Assembly (NCBI GenBank): GCA_020444165.1
Contig: JAHLLK010000011.1
Span: 47,339 to 111,338, forward strand
DNA: 64,000 bases
From: Deltaproteobacteria bacterium
GTDB taxonomy: Bacteria > Desulfobacterota > Desulfarculia > Desulfarculales > Desulfarculaceae
Reading direction: 5' to 3'
Positions within the stretch are counted from its first letter, which is position 1. The number at the start of each line of letters is the position of its first letter. Position numbers and translations under genes: made by a program. Shown piece by piece: positions 34,218 through 42,596 of this stretch. The notes under the pieces were generated by a model. That model was given only the letters and a program-made list of their open reading frames with translations. It had not been told where the DNA came from and ran no database searches.

Positions 34218-35525
34218 TCAGGCGTGGTCCGGGGCCGGGAGAACCTCCACCCGGTTGCGGCCGGCGTTTTTGGCCTGGTAGAGGGCGCGGTCGGCCCGGT
34301 CCACCAGGTCCTCGGGCCGCTGGTCGCCGGGGGCGGCCTGGGTGACGCCCAGGGAGACGCTGACCGGCACCTTGCGGCCCCGGAACAGGAAATCGGTGTG
34401 GTCGATGGCCCGGCGGATCTTCTCGGCCACCTCGCGGCCCTGCGCCAGGTTGGTCTCGGGCAGGATCACCACGAACTCCTCGCCGCCGTAGCGGGCCAGG
34501 AAGTCGCTTTTGCGGAGCACCTCGGCCACCCGGTGCACGATCTCCACCAGGCATTGGTCCCCCACGGTGTGGCCCCAGTCGTCGTTGATCTTCTTGAAAT
34601 TATCCACATCCAGCATGGCCAGGCTGAAGACGCGGCCGTAGCGGTCCAGGCGGTTCAGCTCGCGAAAAAGGGCTTCCCACAGGGCCGGGCGGTTGTAGGC
34701 CCCGGTGAGGGCGTCGCGGCGCACCTTGCTCAAAAGGGTGCGGTTTTCTTCCTGCACCAAGGCGATCTGCTTTCGCACGGCGTCCAGATGCGCCTGCAAC
34801 GCATCGGCCTCGGCTTGGGCCAGGGAGAGCCGGCCGCGATCCTCCCGGCGCTTCTTTTCCAGGGCCTGGCGCATGTGGGACAAGGAGCCCAGTACGATAG
34901 CCTTCATCTCCTCCATATGGCTGGAGTCCGTGATGGCATGGTTCATCTTTTCCAGGTGGCTGTCCAGGCCCTGGTTGAAGCTTTCATTCTCCAGCAGCAA
35001 CTGGCCGGTCTGGCCGGAGGTTTCCAGGAACTGCCCTTCCAGGTCGGCCAGGTGGTGCATGACCTCGGCGGCGAAGCTGGCGGCCTTGTTGCGCTCCTCA
35101 TAGACCTGGCGGGCGTAGAGCCGCACCACCTCCTCGATCTGGGGCCGCAGGGCCAAAAGGGTATGGGGATCGGTCTGGGCGGCCACCTTGATCTTGAGGG
35201 CACGGATTTGGGCTATGAACCCCTGGGCGAGGTCCAGGGCCAGGATTTCCAGGAGGGCCAGATAGGCGTCCCGCAGCTCACGGCCGATATCGGGGGAGTC
35301 GATGAAATCCCTGCCTGGGGCGGCCAAGGCCAGGGGGGTGCTGATGAGCGGGCCGCTGACGAACCGGGGCGCGGAGCCGGGCAAATAGCGTTCCATCTCG
35401 GGGCGGGCGGCCAGGAATTTGGCGAGGTTGGTGGGGTTGACCTGCTGGCTCTTGGAAGCCATCTCCTTGAGCACCGAGATGATTTTGGAGGCCATTTCCT
35501 GATAGCGGATGGGGTCTTCCGGCAC
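34218..35525 (-). CDS. diguanylate cyclase with helical N-terminal region
   Basis: A 435-residue soluble GGDEF protein. Residues 1-265 are a mostly helical sensory/coiled-coil region of no recognised family; 266-430 is a GGDEF domain with RYGGEEF at 347-351 and an RxxD inhibitory site (RKSD, 338-341) five residues upstream, so c-di-GMP synthesis with product inhibition is expected. The gene follows the CheX-receiver gene by 17 nt on the same strand, and the two probably work together: receiver input, c-di-GMP output. Confidence 0.88.
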   Translation of the reverse strand: MPEDPIRYQEMASKIISVLKEMASKSQQVNPTNLAKFLAARPEMERYLPGSAPRFVSGPLISTPLALAAPGRDFIDSPDIGRELRDAYLALLEILALDLAQGFIAQIRALKIKVAAQTDPHTLLALRPQIEEVVRLYARQVYEERNKAASFAAEVMHHLADLEGQFLETSGQTGQLLLENESFNQGLDSHLEKMNHAITDSSHMEEMKAIVLGSLSHMRQALEKKRREDRGRLSLAQAEADALQAHLDAVRKQIALVQEENRTLLSKVRRDALTGAYNRPALWEALFRELNRLDRYGRVFSLAMLDVDNFKKINDDWGHTVGDQCLVEIVHRVAEVLRKSDFLARYGGEEFVVILPETNLAQGREVAEKIRRAIDHTDFLFRGRKVPVSVSLGVTQAAPGDQRPEDLVDRADRALYQAKNAGRNRVEVLPAPDHA

Positions 35526-35542
35526 GGCGGACTCCTGGTTGA

Positions 35543-36472
35543 TTAATGATCGTGGGCACGGTCCGATAATGAGTTACCGCCCCCCCCCGGGGCCTGCTCC
35601 TTCAGGGCCTTGGTTACAGCTTGCAAAAGTTCCGGGGGCTTCACCGGCTTCAAGAGGTAATCACAGACGCCGATGGTCTTGGCCGAAACCACCTCGTCGG
35701 TGCGGTCGGAGGAGGTGAGCACCAGGAATTTGGCCTCGGGCTCCGACTCCCGGATGGACAGCATGGCTTCCAGGCCGCCCAAGCGGGGCATCACCAGGTC
35801 CATGACGGTGAGGTCCGGACGAAATTCCTGGAACATCGCGATGGCTTCCAGGCCGTCCACGGCCTCCACAACTTCAAAGCCCACCTCGCTGAGGGTGGAG
35901 CTGATCACCCTGCGCGCGAGGCGGGAGTCCTCCACCACCAGGATGCGGGCGGTCGCAGGAGTGGACAAGGTGGTTTCGCTGAAGGTGACCCTGAGGGTGA
36001 TGCTCCCCGCGGGGAGATCCAGGATCAGAAGGTAGGTTTCAGACTGATAGCCCGGCACGGGCCGGATCTCGGCCTGTTGCAGGGGCGAGGGCGGTCCGAA
36101 GGCCACGGGCATGCCCATCCGGTCCCAGGTCGAGATGGTGCGTCCCACCACGGTATTCATGAACTCGCCCAGCACATCGACAGCGATGGCGTCCAGCTCG
36201 GTCAGCCTGCCCAGGCCCATCTGCCGGGAGATGGCCGAGGCCACGGTGAGGGCCATGGGCAGGTCCGAGAAGCCCAGCACAAAATGGCCCTGCTTGGTGG
36301 AGTCGTTGATCTGCTCGTAGTTGATGACCAGGGCCAAGGGGAAGACATTGACGGCGCTGGCGCCGGGCAGGCACTTGAGGCGTTCCACGCTTTGGCCGGA
36401 CATCGCTGCCAGGATCGCCGCGCTGACTTTGGCCAGGATTTCAACGTAAGCCTGGTAGAACAAGGGGTGCAA
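35543..36472 (-). CDS. CheX-like/receiver fusion protein
   Basis: A 309-residue protein. Residues 1-165 resemble the CheC/CheX-type chemotaxis phosphatase fold (SVERLKCLPGASAVNVFPLALVI, LTELDAIAVDVLGEFMNTVVG), and about 172-295 form a receiver domain with ILVVEDSRLARR, the phospho-aspartate in VMDLVMPRLGG, the Thr/Ser VLTSSD and the lysine in DYLLKPV. The only start that retains the whole first domain is a TTG at 36472 with weak ribosome-binding context. It is translationally close to a diguanylate cyclase. No chemoreceptor or CheA gene is nearby. Confidence 0.75.
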   Translation of the reverse strand: MHPLFYQAYVEILAKVSAAILAAMSGQSVERLKCLPGASAVNVFPLALVINYEQINDSTKQGHFVLGFSDLPMALTVASAISRQMGLGRLTELDAIAVDVLGEFMNTVVGRTISTWDRMGMPVAFGPPSPLQQAEIRPVPGYQSETYLLILDLPAGSITLRVTFSETTLSTPATARILVVEDSRLARRVISSTLSEVGFEVVEAVDGLEAIAMFQEFRPDLTVMDLVMPRLGGLEAMLSIRESEPEAKFLVLTSSDRTDEVVSAKTIGVCDYLLKPVKPPELLQAVTKALKEQAPGGGGNSLSDRAHDH

Positions 36473-36606
36473 GCTCCAAGAGGAAGCCCGTAGCGTGGAC
36501 GGGCTTTCAGATCAAGCTGGATTGACTTGGAACCCTCATTCTATCAAAAAAAAATATAAAAAACAGACGCTCCTGTCCGAATACCTGGCCGGGGAGAAAG
36601 GGGCGG
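36473..36606. other. upstream region of the CheX-receiver gene
   Basis: First part of a 393-base gap. It contains an AT-rich stretch 36537-36570 (run of A, ATAAAAAACAG) that probably holds the promoter of the minus-strand signalling operon. The remainder of the gap is a terminator and repeat element R3. Confidence 0.4.
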
Positions 36607-36642
36607 AAAAAAGGCCCCGCTCCGGGAGGGTGGAGCGGGGCC
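36607..36642 (-). terminator. Rho-independent terminator of the mgs-gmaS operon
   Basis: On the minus strand a perfect 11-bp stem GGCCCCGCTCC / GGAGCGGGGCC (36632-36642 and 36613-36623) is followed by six T residues. It lies about 220 nt past the gmaS stop, with element R3 in between, so R3 would be in the 3' untranslated region. Confidence 0.8.
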
Positions 36643-36681
36643 GGGGGGCCGGGGAGGGGTATTCACCGGCCGGGAAAACCT

Positions 36682-36827
36682 ATATGAGACTGTTGCACAA
36701 GGCTCCATGCCTTGTGCAACGATCACAAATCGCAAGCTTTTTGAAGCCTGCAATTTGGCGGGCCATCCTTGGCCCGCATCGGCCATTGCCTGCCGTAATC
36801 ATGTTTCACCATGCGATGGCCTCATAT
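36682..36827 (+). repeat. multi-hairpin intergenic element, copy R3
   Basis: Stems: outer ATATGAG (36682-36688) / CTCATAT (36821-36827), 36692-36703/36709-36720 (GTTGCACAAGGC, perfect 12 bp), 36758-36765/36770-36777 (GCGGGCCA), and GGCCATTGC (36781-36789) / GCGATGGCC (36813-36821). It lacks the GCAAAAGCGTGG hairpin of R1, R2 and R4. The outer stem suggests the natural boundaries of the element. Confidence 0.85.
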
Positions 36828-36865
36828 GCATTCCGACCAAAGACCTTGGCTGGCAGAGATATGGC

Positions 36866-38242
36866 CTAGACCAGGGTCAGGTAACGCGAGATTTCCCAGG
36901 GGGTGACTTGGCGCATGTACTCGCCCCACTCGGACTTTTTCAGCTTTATGAACTCGTCGGCAAGGGGGCCCAGGCCGTCCCGGACCACCTCGTCGGCCTC
37001 CAGGGCCTCCAGGGCCTCCAAGAGGTTCTGGGGCAGGCCTTGCATGCCCCGGGCGCGCCGCTCGTCATAGGACAGGTGGTAGACGTTGAGGTCGCGGCAG
37101 GCCTCGCCGGGGTCCAGTTGGTGCTTGATGCCGTCCAGGCCGGCGGCCAGGTAGGCCGCGCCGAGGAGATAGGGATTCACCGCGGCGGACACGCCCCGGT
37201 CCTCGAAGCGGTTGGGGGCGGGGCTGCGGTAGAGGAGGGTGCGGTTGTTGTCGCCGTAGCAGGCAAAGGCCGGGGTCCAAGTGTAGCCGCTGGCGCTGGA
37301 GTAGACGAACTCCCCGGACTGGATGCGGCGGTAGCAGTTCACGGTGGGGCTGGCCACCGCGGTGAGGGCCTTGATGTGCTTCAGGAGCCCGCCCACGAAG
37401 TGGTAGGCCAGGGGGGTGAGGCCCAGGCCCCGGGGGTCGGCGGCTTCCCTGGCCGAGAACAGGTTGGTCCCGGTTTTGGCGTCGGCCACGTGGAAGTGGA
37501 AATGGGCCCCGGACCCGGTCTTGTCGCTGAAGGGCTTGGCCATGTAGGTGGCCAGGCAGCCGTACTTCAGGGCCACCTGGGAGGTGATCATGCGGAACAG
37601 CACCAGGCGGTCGGCCGCGCCGAGGATGTCGGTCCAGCCGAAGTTGATCTCGTACTGCCCGTTGGCGTCCTCGTGGTCGCTCTGATAGATGTCGAAGCCC
37701 AGTTGGTTGCCGTAGCGGATGATGTCCTGCAAGTAGTCCATGGCCTGGCTCATGCCCTTGAAGTCGTAGCAGGGCTTGGCCAGGGTGTCGATCTTCAGGG
37801 GGTCCCAGATGGCCAGGCTGCCGTCATCCTTGCGCTGCACCAGGAAATGCTCCGGCTCGAAGCCGCCGTTGAGCACGTAGCCTTCCGCGGCAAAGCGGTC
37901 CGCCATGCGGCAGAGGTTGGTGCGGCAACAATAGGGCCAGGGCTCGTCGTCCACATAGATGTTGGTGTTGAACACGGCCACGTTGGGCTTCCAGGGCAGC
38001 CGGGCGTAGGTGGCCAGATCGGCCCGGCCCATGAGGTCGTGGCCGTCGGGACCCTGGCCCAGGCCCCACACCGCCGCGCCGGCAAAGCCGGCCCCGTTGT
38101 CCACGATGGCGTCGAAGAACTCCACCGGGACTTGCTTGACCTTGGGGGCGCCGTGGATGTCCACGAACTGGGCCAGGACGAACTCGATGCCGTCGCCCCG
38201 CATCTTGCCTTTCACGCTTTCCTTGGTGTGCTTGGAATCCAC
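36866..38242 (-). CDS. gmaS: gamma-glutamylmethylamide synthetase (glutamine-synthetase family)
   Basis: A 458-residue glutamine-synthetase-family enzyme. Its motifs are of the GlnT/GmaS branch: SDHEDANGQYEINF (metal/ATP site), KPFSDKTGSGAHFHFHV (substrate site), GDNNRTLLYR, and FEDRGVSAAVNPYLLGAAYL. In the branch with characterised GmaS the reaction is methylamine + glutamate + ATP to gamma-glutamylmethylamide. The assignment rests mainly on context: it is the last gene of a transcript carrying split glutamate-synthase genes, opposite an NMG-dehydrogenase-like operon. GTG start at 38242 with AGGAGG upstream, 17 nt after mgsC. On its own it could be another glutamyl-amine ligase. Confidence 0.82.
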   Translation of the reverse strand: MDSKHTKESVKGKMRGDGIEFVLAQFVDIHGAPKVKQVPVEFFDAIVDNGAGFAGAAVWGLGQGPDGHDLMGRADLATYARLPWKPNVAVFNTNIYVDDEPWPYCCRTNLCRMADRFAAEGYVLNGGFEPEHFLVQRKDDGSLAIWDPLKIDTLAKPCYDFKGMSQAMDYLQDIIRYGNQLGFDIYQSDHEDANGQYEINFGWTDILGAADRLVLFRMITSQVALKYGCLATYMAKPFSDKTGSGAHFHFHVADAKTGTNLFSAREAADPRGLGLTPLAYHFVGGLLKHIKALTAVASPTVNCYRRIQSGEFVYSSASGYTWTPAFACYGDNNRTLLYRSPAPNRFEDRGVSAAVNPYLLGAAYLAAGLDGIKHQLDPGEACRDLNVYHLSYDERRARGMQGLPQNLLEALEALEADEVVRDGLGPLADEFIKLKKSEWGEYMRQVTPWEISRYLTLV

Positions 38243-38259
38243 GTCTTCCTCCTTTTACC

Positions 38260-39498
38260 TCAAAAAACCCGGGCGGAGCCGGCCAGGGGCAGGCCGGTCA
38301 TGGCCGAGGCGTCCGGGGTCAGGGCTGCCAGGTCACGGCGGCCCAGTTCGGCGATATCGGTTTTGCCCAGGGCGGCGGTGATCTCCCGCACCTCCTGGTT
38401 CAGGGCGGTGAGGTAGTTGCACACCCGCTGGGCGCCGGCCGCGATGTCCAGCTTGGCGGTCAGTTCGGGGTTCTGGGTGGCGATGCCCTGGGGGCAGCGG
38501 CCGGTGTAGCACTGGCGGCAGCCGGTGCAGCCCAGGGCCATCAAGACCCCCATGCCCAGGTTCACGGCCTTGGCCCCCAGGGCCAGGGCCTTGGCGATGT
38601 CGGCCCCGTCGCGGATGCCGCCCATGACCGTGAGGTCGATGCGGTCCTGCCAGCCGATCTCGGTCAGGGCCTGGCGGGCGCCGGCCAGGCCGGCCATGGT
38701 GGGGATGCCGATGTTCTCGATGCTGATCTCCGGCGCCGCGCCGGTGGCCCCCTGCATGCCGTCCAACTGCACGAAGTCGGCCTCCACGTTGGCGGCGATG
38801 CGGATGTCGTCCCGGATGCGGCCCAGGGCCAATTTCAGGCTCACCGGAATCTGCCCGTCCACGGCCTCGCGGAACTCCTGGATCTTGATGACCAGGTCGT
38901 CGGCCCCCAGGATGTCCGGGTGGCGGCTGGGGCTCCGCAGGTCGATGCCCGGGGGCAGGCCGCGCATGGCCGCGATCTCCGGGGTGATCTTCTCGGCCAT
39001 GAGGTGGCCGCCCAGGCCGGGCTTGGCCCCCTGGCTGATGAGTAGTTCCAGGCCGTCGGCCTTCAGCATGTCGCGGATGTTCCAGCCGTAGCGCCCGGGC
39101 AGGCACTGGTAGATGAGCCACTTGGCCGCGGCGCGCTCTTCGGGCAGCATGCCGCCCTCGCCGGTGTTGGTGGCCGTGCCGGCCAGGGCCGAGCCCTGGG
39201 CCAAGGCCACCTTGGCCGGCTTGGACAGGGCGCCGAAGCTCATGGCCGCGATCATGATGGGCATGGCCAGGTCCAGGGGCCGGGCGGAGTAGCGGCCGCC
39301 CAGCCTGACCCGGGTGTTCACCTGGGCCGGGAACACCGGGGGCGAGAGCGGCCGGGGCACGAAGACCAGGTCGGCGAAGCCGGGCAAGCGGCGCTCCACC
39401 CCGCCGCCCTTGACCAGGTAACGGCCCAGTGCCGCCTTCTGGCGGATGGCGGCAAAGGCCGCTTCTTCCTTGATTTTCCGGGGGGCCGGGGCGCTCAT
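38260..39498 (-). CDS. mgsC: N-methylglutamate synthase FMN subunit (GltB central-domain type)
   Basis: A 412-residue FMN-binding glutamate-synthase domain. It keeps the full motif set: NTGEGGM, ISQGAKPGLGGHL, IDLRSPSRHPDI, VSLKLALG, the phosphate loop MQGATGAAPEI, MGGIRDGADIAKALALGA and the iron-sulfur segment CTGCRQCYTGRCPQGIATQ. With MgsA and MgsB it should transfer methylamine from gamma-glutamylmethylamide to 2-oxoglutarate, giving N-methylglutamate. The ATG at 39498 overlaps the stop of the upstream paralogue (ATGA); the longer frame is a shadow. An additional short N-terminal segment (about 60 residues) precedes the barrel. Confidence 0.85.
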   Translation of the reverse strand: MSAPAPRKIKEEAAFAAIRQKAALGRYLVKGGGVERRLPGFADLVFVPRPLSPPVFPAQVNTRVRLGGRYSARPLDLAMPIMIAAMSFGALSKPAKVALAQGSALAGTATNTGEGGMLPEERAAAKWLIYQCLPGRYGWNIRDMLKADGLELLISQGAKPGLGGHLMAEKITPEIAAMRGLPPGIDLRSPSRHPDILGADDLVIKIQEFREAVDGQIPVSLKLALGRIRDDIRIAANVEADFVQLDGMQGATGAAPEISIENIGIPTMAGLAGARQALTEIGWQDRIDLTVMGGIRDGADIAKALALGAKAVNLGMGVLMALGCTGCRQCYTGRCPQGIATQNPELTAKLDIAAGAQRVCNYLTALNQEVREITAALGKTDIAELGRRDLAALTPDASAMTGLPLAGSARVF

Positions 39499-40736
39499 CG
39501 GTAGATCTTCTCCGTTCCGGCCAGGGCCACGCCGGTCATGGCGCTGGTGGTGATGGACAGGGACCGCAGGTCTTCGGGTTCCAGGTCCTGCACGTAGTAC
39601 TTGCCCGCGGCCCGGGCGATCATCTGGATCTCGGCGGTCATGGCCTCCAAATAGTTCACCAGGCCGTCGGCCGCGGCGGGGTCCAGGGCGGCGGCGGACG
39701 CGGGACCGTGGCCGGCCAAGCCGGCCGGGCAGTCGCCCGTGGGGCAGCCCCCGCAGGCCCGGCAGCCCAGGGCCACCAGGGCGCCGGTGCCCACGGCCAC
39801 GGCGTTGGCCCCCAGAGCCAGGCACTTGGCCGCGTCGGCCCCATCGCGGATGCCGCCCATGACGAGCAGGTCCACGTCCTCTTCCCGGCCCAGCTCGCGG
39901 AGCGCCTCCACCGCCCGGGTCAGGGCGCCCAGGGTGGGGAGACCCAGGTTGGAGACCAGGGCCGGGGTGGCGGCGGGGTAGAAGGCGGAAAGGCCGTCAA
40001 TGGCCACCACGTCGATGTCCGCACCCACGGCCAGGCGCACCAGCTCGGCGGTGTCGCCGCCGCCCTTCAGGATGATGGGCACCTGGTGGTCCGTAGCCTC
40101 CCGCAGCTCGGCCACCTTGAGGGCCAGGGTGTCGGGGTCGGAGAAATCCAGGTGGGCGGCCGGGGCGCGAAGGTCGATATGGGGCTCCACCCCCCAGGCC
40201 GCGGCCACCTCCGGGGTGATTTTGGCCGGCGGGGTGTAACGGGTGGCCCCGTGGTTGGCCGAGTCCAGCACGATCTCCAGGGCGTCGGCCGCCAGCACGC
40301 TGGCGGGGGTCACCCCCAGGCGGGCCGGGCCGAGCTGCAGAATGATCTGCCCGGCCGCTTCCCGCTCGCCGGGCGCCAGGCCGCCTTCGCCGGCGCCATA
40401 GGCCGTGCCCAGGCGGCGGGTGGCCGCGGCCACGGCCAGGCGCGCCCCGGCCGACACCGCGCCATAGCCCATGGGGGCCACCAGCACGGGGATGGCCAGG
40501 TCCAGGGGCCGGGCGGCGAAGCGGGCGCCCAGGCTCACCCGGCTGAAACACGGCTCGCGGTAGGCGTCGATCACCACCCGGGAGAGGTTGGCCGGCAAAA
40601 AGGAGAGGTCGTCAAAGGCCAGGGCCCGGGGGACCAAGCCCAGGCCGGCCTGGGGGGGACGTCCGTCGGCCGCCTTCTGGTGCACGCCGCGCACCACCGG
40701 CCGGGTGAAGGGTCCGCTGTCCTGGGGTGGGGCCAT
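39495..40736 (-). CDS. divergent second FMN-domain glutamate-synthase paralogue
   Basis: A 413-residue paralogue of the downstream mgsC product, with the same layout and length. It retains GAGEGGL, MGGIRDGADAAKCLALGANAVAVGTGAL and a four-cysteine segment CRACGGCPTGDCPAG, but replaces QGAKPG by a DSANHGATR segment, lacks the GATGAAPE phosphate loop (AFYPAATPALVS instead) and loses the GIATQ end. Thus it probably cannot carry the normal FMN/2-oxoglutarate chemistry and may be a structural or electron-transfer partner. Canonical NMG synthases are described with one MgsC. It overlaps mgsC by 4 nt and follows mgsB by 2 nt, so it is firmly in the operon. Confidence 0.8.
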   Translation of the reverse strand: MAPPQDSGPFTRPVVRGVHQKAADGRPPQAGLGLVPRALAFDDLSFLPANLSRVVIDAYREPCFSRVSLGARFAARPLDLAIPVLVAPMGYGAVSAGARLAVAAATRRLGTAYGAGEGGLAPGEREAAGQIILQLGPARLGVTPASVLAADALEIVLDSANHGATRYTPPAKITPEVAAAWGVEPHIDLRAPAAHLDFSDPDTLALKVAELREATDHQVPIILKGGGDTAELVRLAVGADIDVVAIDGLSAFYPAATPALVSNLGLPTLGALTRAVEALRELGREEDVDLLVMGGIRDGADAAKCLALGANAVAVGTGALVALGCRACGGCPTGDCPAGLAGHGPASAAALDPAAADGLVNYLEAMTAEIQMIARAAGKYYVQDLEPEDLRSLSITTSAMTGVALAGTEKIYR

Positions 40737-40738
40737 GC

Positions 40739-41404
40739 TCAGTCCTGCCTCTTGTCGTACTTCTGCTGTTTGGCCGCGGAGACGATCTTGCGGAAGGTGG
40801 GCGGCGCGGCGACGCCGTAGAAGTCCAAGATCTCAGCCAGGGTTTCCCGGTCGGCCGCGCTGCACTCGCTCTCTTGGGCGTCGGCCCCCAGGCCGCCCAT
40901 TTTCCCGCCCACGAAGATCTCGCCCCGGATCATGAACTCGCCCACCGCGTCGCCGGCGTCGCCGCAGATGACGATGCGGCCGCCCAGCATCATGAAGCCC
41001 GCCTTGTGGGCCGCGTTGCCGCCCACGATGATGTTGCCCTTCTTCATGACCTGGCCCACCCGGCTGCCGGCGTTGCCCCGCACCACCACGTCGGCGCCCA
41101 CCAGGGCCGAGCCCGCGGCCAGGCCGGTGTTCTTCTCCACTATCATGCAGCCGTGCATCATGTTCTCGGCCAGGCACCAGCCGGCGTTGTTTTGCACCCG
41201 CACCTCGGGCCCATCGCTGAGCCCGGCGCAAAAATAGCCGGCCGAGCCCTGGATGGTGAGCTTCACCGGGGCGATGAGCCCCACGGCCAGGAGATGGCGG
41301 GCCCCGGGGTTGGCCAGGGCGATCTCGGGTTCGTTTTTGGCCAGGGTTTTGAGTTCCTGGTTGATCTGGCGGATTTCCTTGCCCGTGCAGTCGATGGTCA
41401 CCAT
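40739..41404 (-). CDS. mgsB: N-methylglutamate synthase subunit (GXGXG beta-helix domain)
   Basis: A 221-residue protein equal to the C-terminal GXGXG domain of glutamate synthase: repeated glycine-ended turns such as VQNNAGWCLAENMMHG, VRGNAGSRVGQVMKKG, VGGNAAHKAGFMMLGG, CGDAGDAVGEFMIRG, VGGKMGGLGADA form the right-handed beta-helix. In split enzymes this domain scaffolds the amidotransferase and FMN subunits. The C-terminal 45 residues lie outside the helix. Overlaps mgsA by 7 nt. Confidence 0.87.
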   Translation of the reverse strand: MVTIDCTGKEIRQINQELKTLAKNEPEIALANPGARHLLAVGLIAPVKLTIQGSAGYFCAGLSDGPEVRVQNNAGWCLAENMMHGCMIVEKNTGLAAGSALVGADVVVRGNAGSRVGQVMKKGNIIVGGNAAHKAGFMMLGGRIVICGDAGDAVGEFMIRGEIFVGGKMGGLGADAQESECSAADRETLAEILDFYGVAAPPTFRKIVSAAKQQKYDKRQD

Positions 41405-42309
41405 GTTTGCACCTCAAGAGGATAGGGCTCGACGGTTATGAGGTTGGGGTCGTGGACCACCCGTTGGATGCCCACCTCCTCCGAGGCCAGCAGGATCATG
41501 TCCTCGGTCTCGGCCACCACCAGCGGCTTGGCCCCCAGCATGTCCTTGGCAAAGCCGATCTCGTCGGCCGTGGAGACGATGCAGGAGAAGGTGCCGTCGA
41601 AGTCTTTGAGCGATTGCTCCAGGGTTTCCCGCAGGCTGTAGCCCTGGTCCAGCTTGTCGGCCACATAGATGGCGATCAGCTCGGTGTCGTTTTGGGTGGC
41701 GAACTTCCAGCCCCGGCTCTCCAGCCAGCGCCTGAGGCGGTAGTAATTGGTGAGCTGGCCGTTGTGCACCACGGCCACGTCCGGGAATCCGAAGGCCCAG
41801 AAGGGATGGCTGGTGGAGACCAGGATCTGGCTCTCGGTGGCCAGGCGCACGTGGCCCACCCCGTGGGTGCCCATGCGCTCCCGCACCCCGAATTGGCGGT
41901 CCAGCTCGTCGGCCGGGCCCACCGCCTTCATGATCTCCAGAATCGCCCCGCCGCTTTGCAGCTCCACCCCGGGCAGGTCTCTGAGCCGGTTGGCCAGGTC
42001 CTTCAGGCTGGGGCAGCTTTCCATTTCCACCAGGCAGGCGTCGCCGGAGATGGTGCAGCCCAGCACCGTGGCCCCGGTGGTGCGGATGGCTTCGGCCAGG
42101 GCCTCGGCCCCGGCCTCTTGCTCCGGGCTGTCGGCCGGCGAGTCCAAGCGGGCCCGGAGCTGCACCCGGCCGGAAGGCAGGGGTTCGCCATAGAGCGCCA
42201 TGCCGGACGAGTCGGGGCCGCGGTGGTTGATGCCCAACAGGATTTCCAGGATGTCCCGGCCCAGCGGCCCGGGACCGTGCTTGTACTTGATGCCGGCTAC
42301 GCCGCACAT
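41398..42309 (-). CDS. mgsA: N-methylglutamate synthase amidotransferase subunit (class II)
   Basis: A 303-residue class II glutamine-amidotransferase-type protein. The ATG at 42309 puts the nucleophilic Cys at position 2 (MCGVAGIKYK) and GGAAAGG upstream; NHRGPDSSGMALYG, HVRLATES, HNGQLTNYY and NDTELIAIYVAD are the remaining family motifs. In MgsABC it cleaves gamma-glutamylmethylamide and channels methylamine. Residues about 75-130 form a two-layer insert. It is the first gene of the five-gene mgs-gmaS transcript. Confidence 0.87.
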   Translation of the reverse strand: MCGVAGIKYKHGPGPLGRDILEILLGINHRGPDSSGMALYGEPLPSGRVQLRARLDSPADSPEQEAGAEALAEAIRTTGATVLGCTISGDACLVEMESCPSLKDLANRLRDLPGVELQSGGAILEIMKAVGPADELDRQFGVRERMGTHGVGHVRLATESQILVSTSHPFWAFGFPDVAVVHNGQLTNYYRLRRWLESRGWKFATQNDTELIAIYVADKLDQGYSLRETLEQSLKDFDGTFSCIVSTADEIGFAKDMLGAKPLVVAETEDMILLASEEVGIQRVVHDPNLITVEPYPLEVQTW

Positions 42310-42393
42310 GGGCTTGCCTTTCCAGGGTTCAAGGGTGGGGCTCTGCAACAGAACCCGGCAGACGGCGGCGCGCCGTCCGTTGGTTGCCAAGAT

Positions 42394-42409
42394 TGCAAGA
42401 ATCGTGACA
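42394..42409 (-). promoter_or_regulatory. sigma-54-like promoter candidate upstream of mgsA
   Basis: On the minus strand TGTCAC-N5-TTGCA differs from the sigma-54 consensus TGGCAC-N5-TTGCA by one base, unfortunately in the conserved GG. It lies 85 nt upstream of the mgsA start. Nitrogen-related operons often use this sigma factor, but no sigma-54 activator gene is in the cluster. Confidence 0.3.
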
Positions 42410-42530
42410 GACAAGGTCCCTTGGAGATAAGTTGCGCATAATCAGCGAAAAAGCCTGACAAAGGGGGGGAGGGGCAGGGGCAGAGGCTCTCGAAAAAGCT
42501 ACCAAACGGTGGGATGGTTGGTCATGGTGA

Positions 42531-42568
42531 CTACCTGGAGGTAGTAAAATGATGCAAAACCATCATTT
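42531..42568. promoter_or_regulatory. two palindromes upstream of mgsA
   Basis: CTACCT-GG-AGGTAG (42531-42544) and AAATGATG-N6-CATCATTT (42547-42568) are perfect inverted repeats lying side by side in the 287-base gap between rpiR and mgsA. Placed about 220-260 nt upstream of mgsA and just after the rpiR stop, they could be activator or repressor binding sites. Confidence 0.45.
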
Positions 42569-42596
42569 AATGAAGTAAATTGTTTCAGGCAGGATG

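Noticed and set aside
36866..38242. Ordinary glutamine synthetase for ammonia assimilation
   Set aside because: The motif variants (HEDANGQYE, NNRTLLYR) and operon context with mgs genes favour gamma-glutamylmethylamide synthetase, though biochemical proof is absent.
38260..40736. Second FMN paralogue as a pseudogene
   Set aside because: It is full-length, uninterrupted, has overlapping coupling to both neighbours and retains the cysteine segment, so it is probably expressed despite motif loss.
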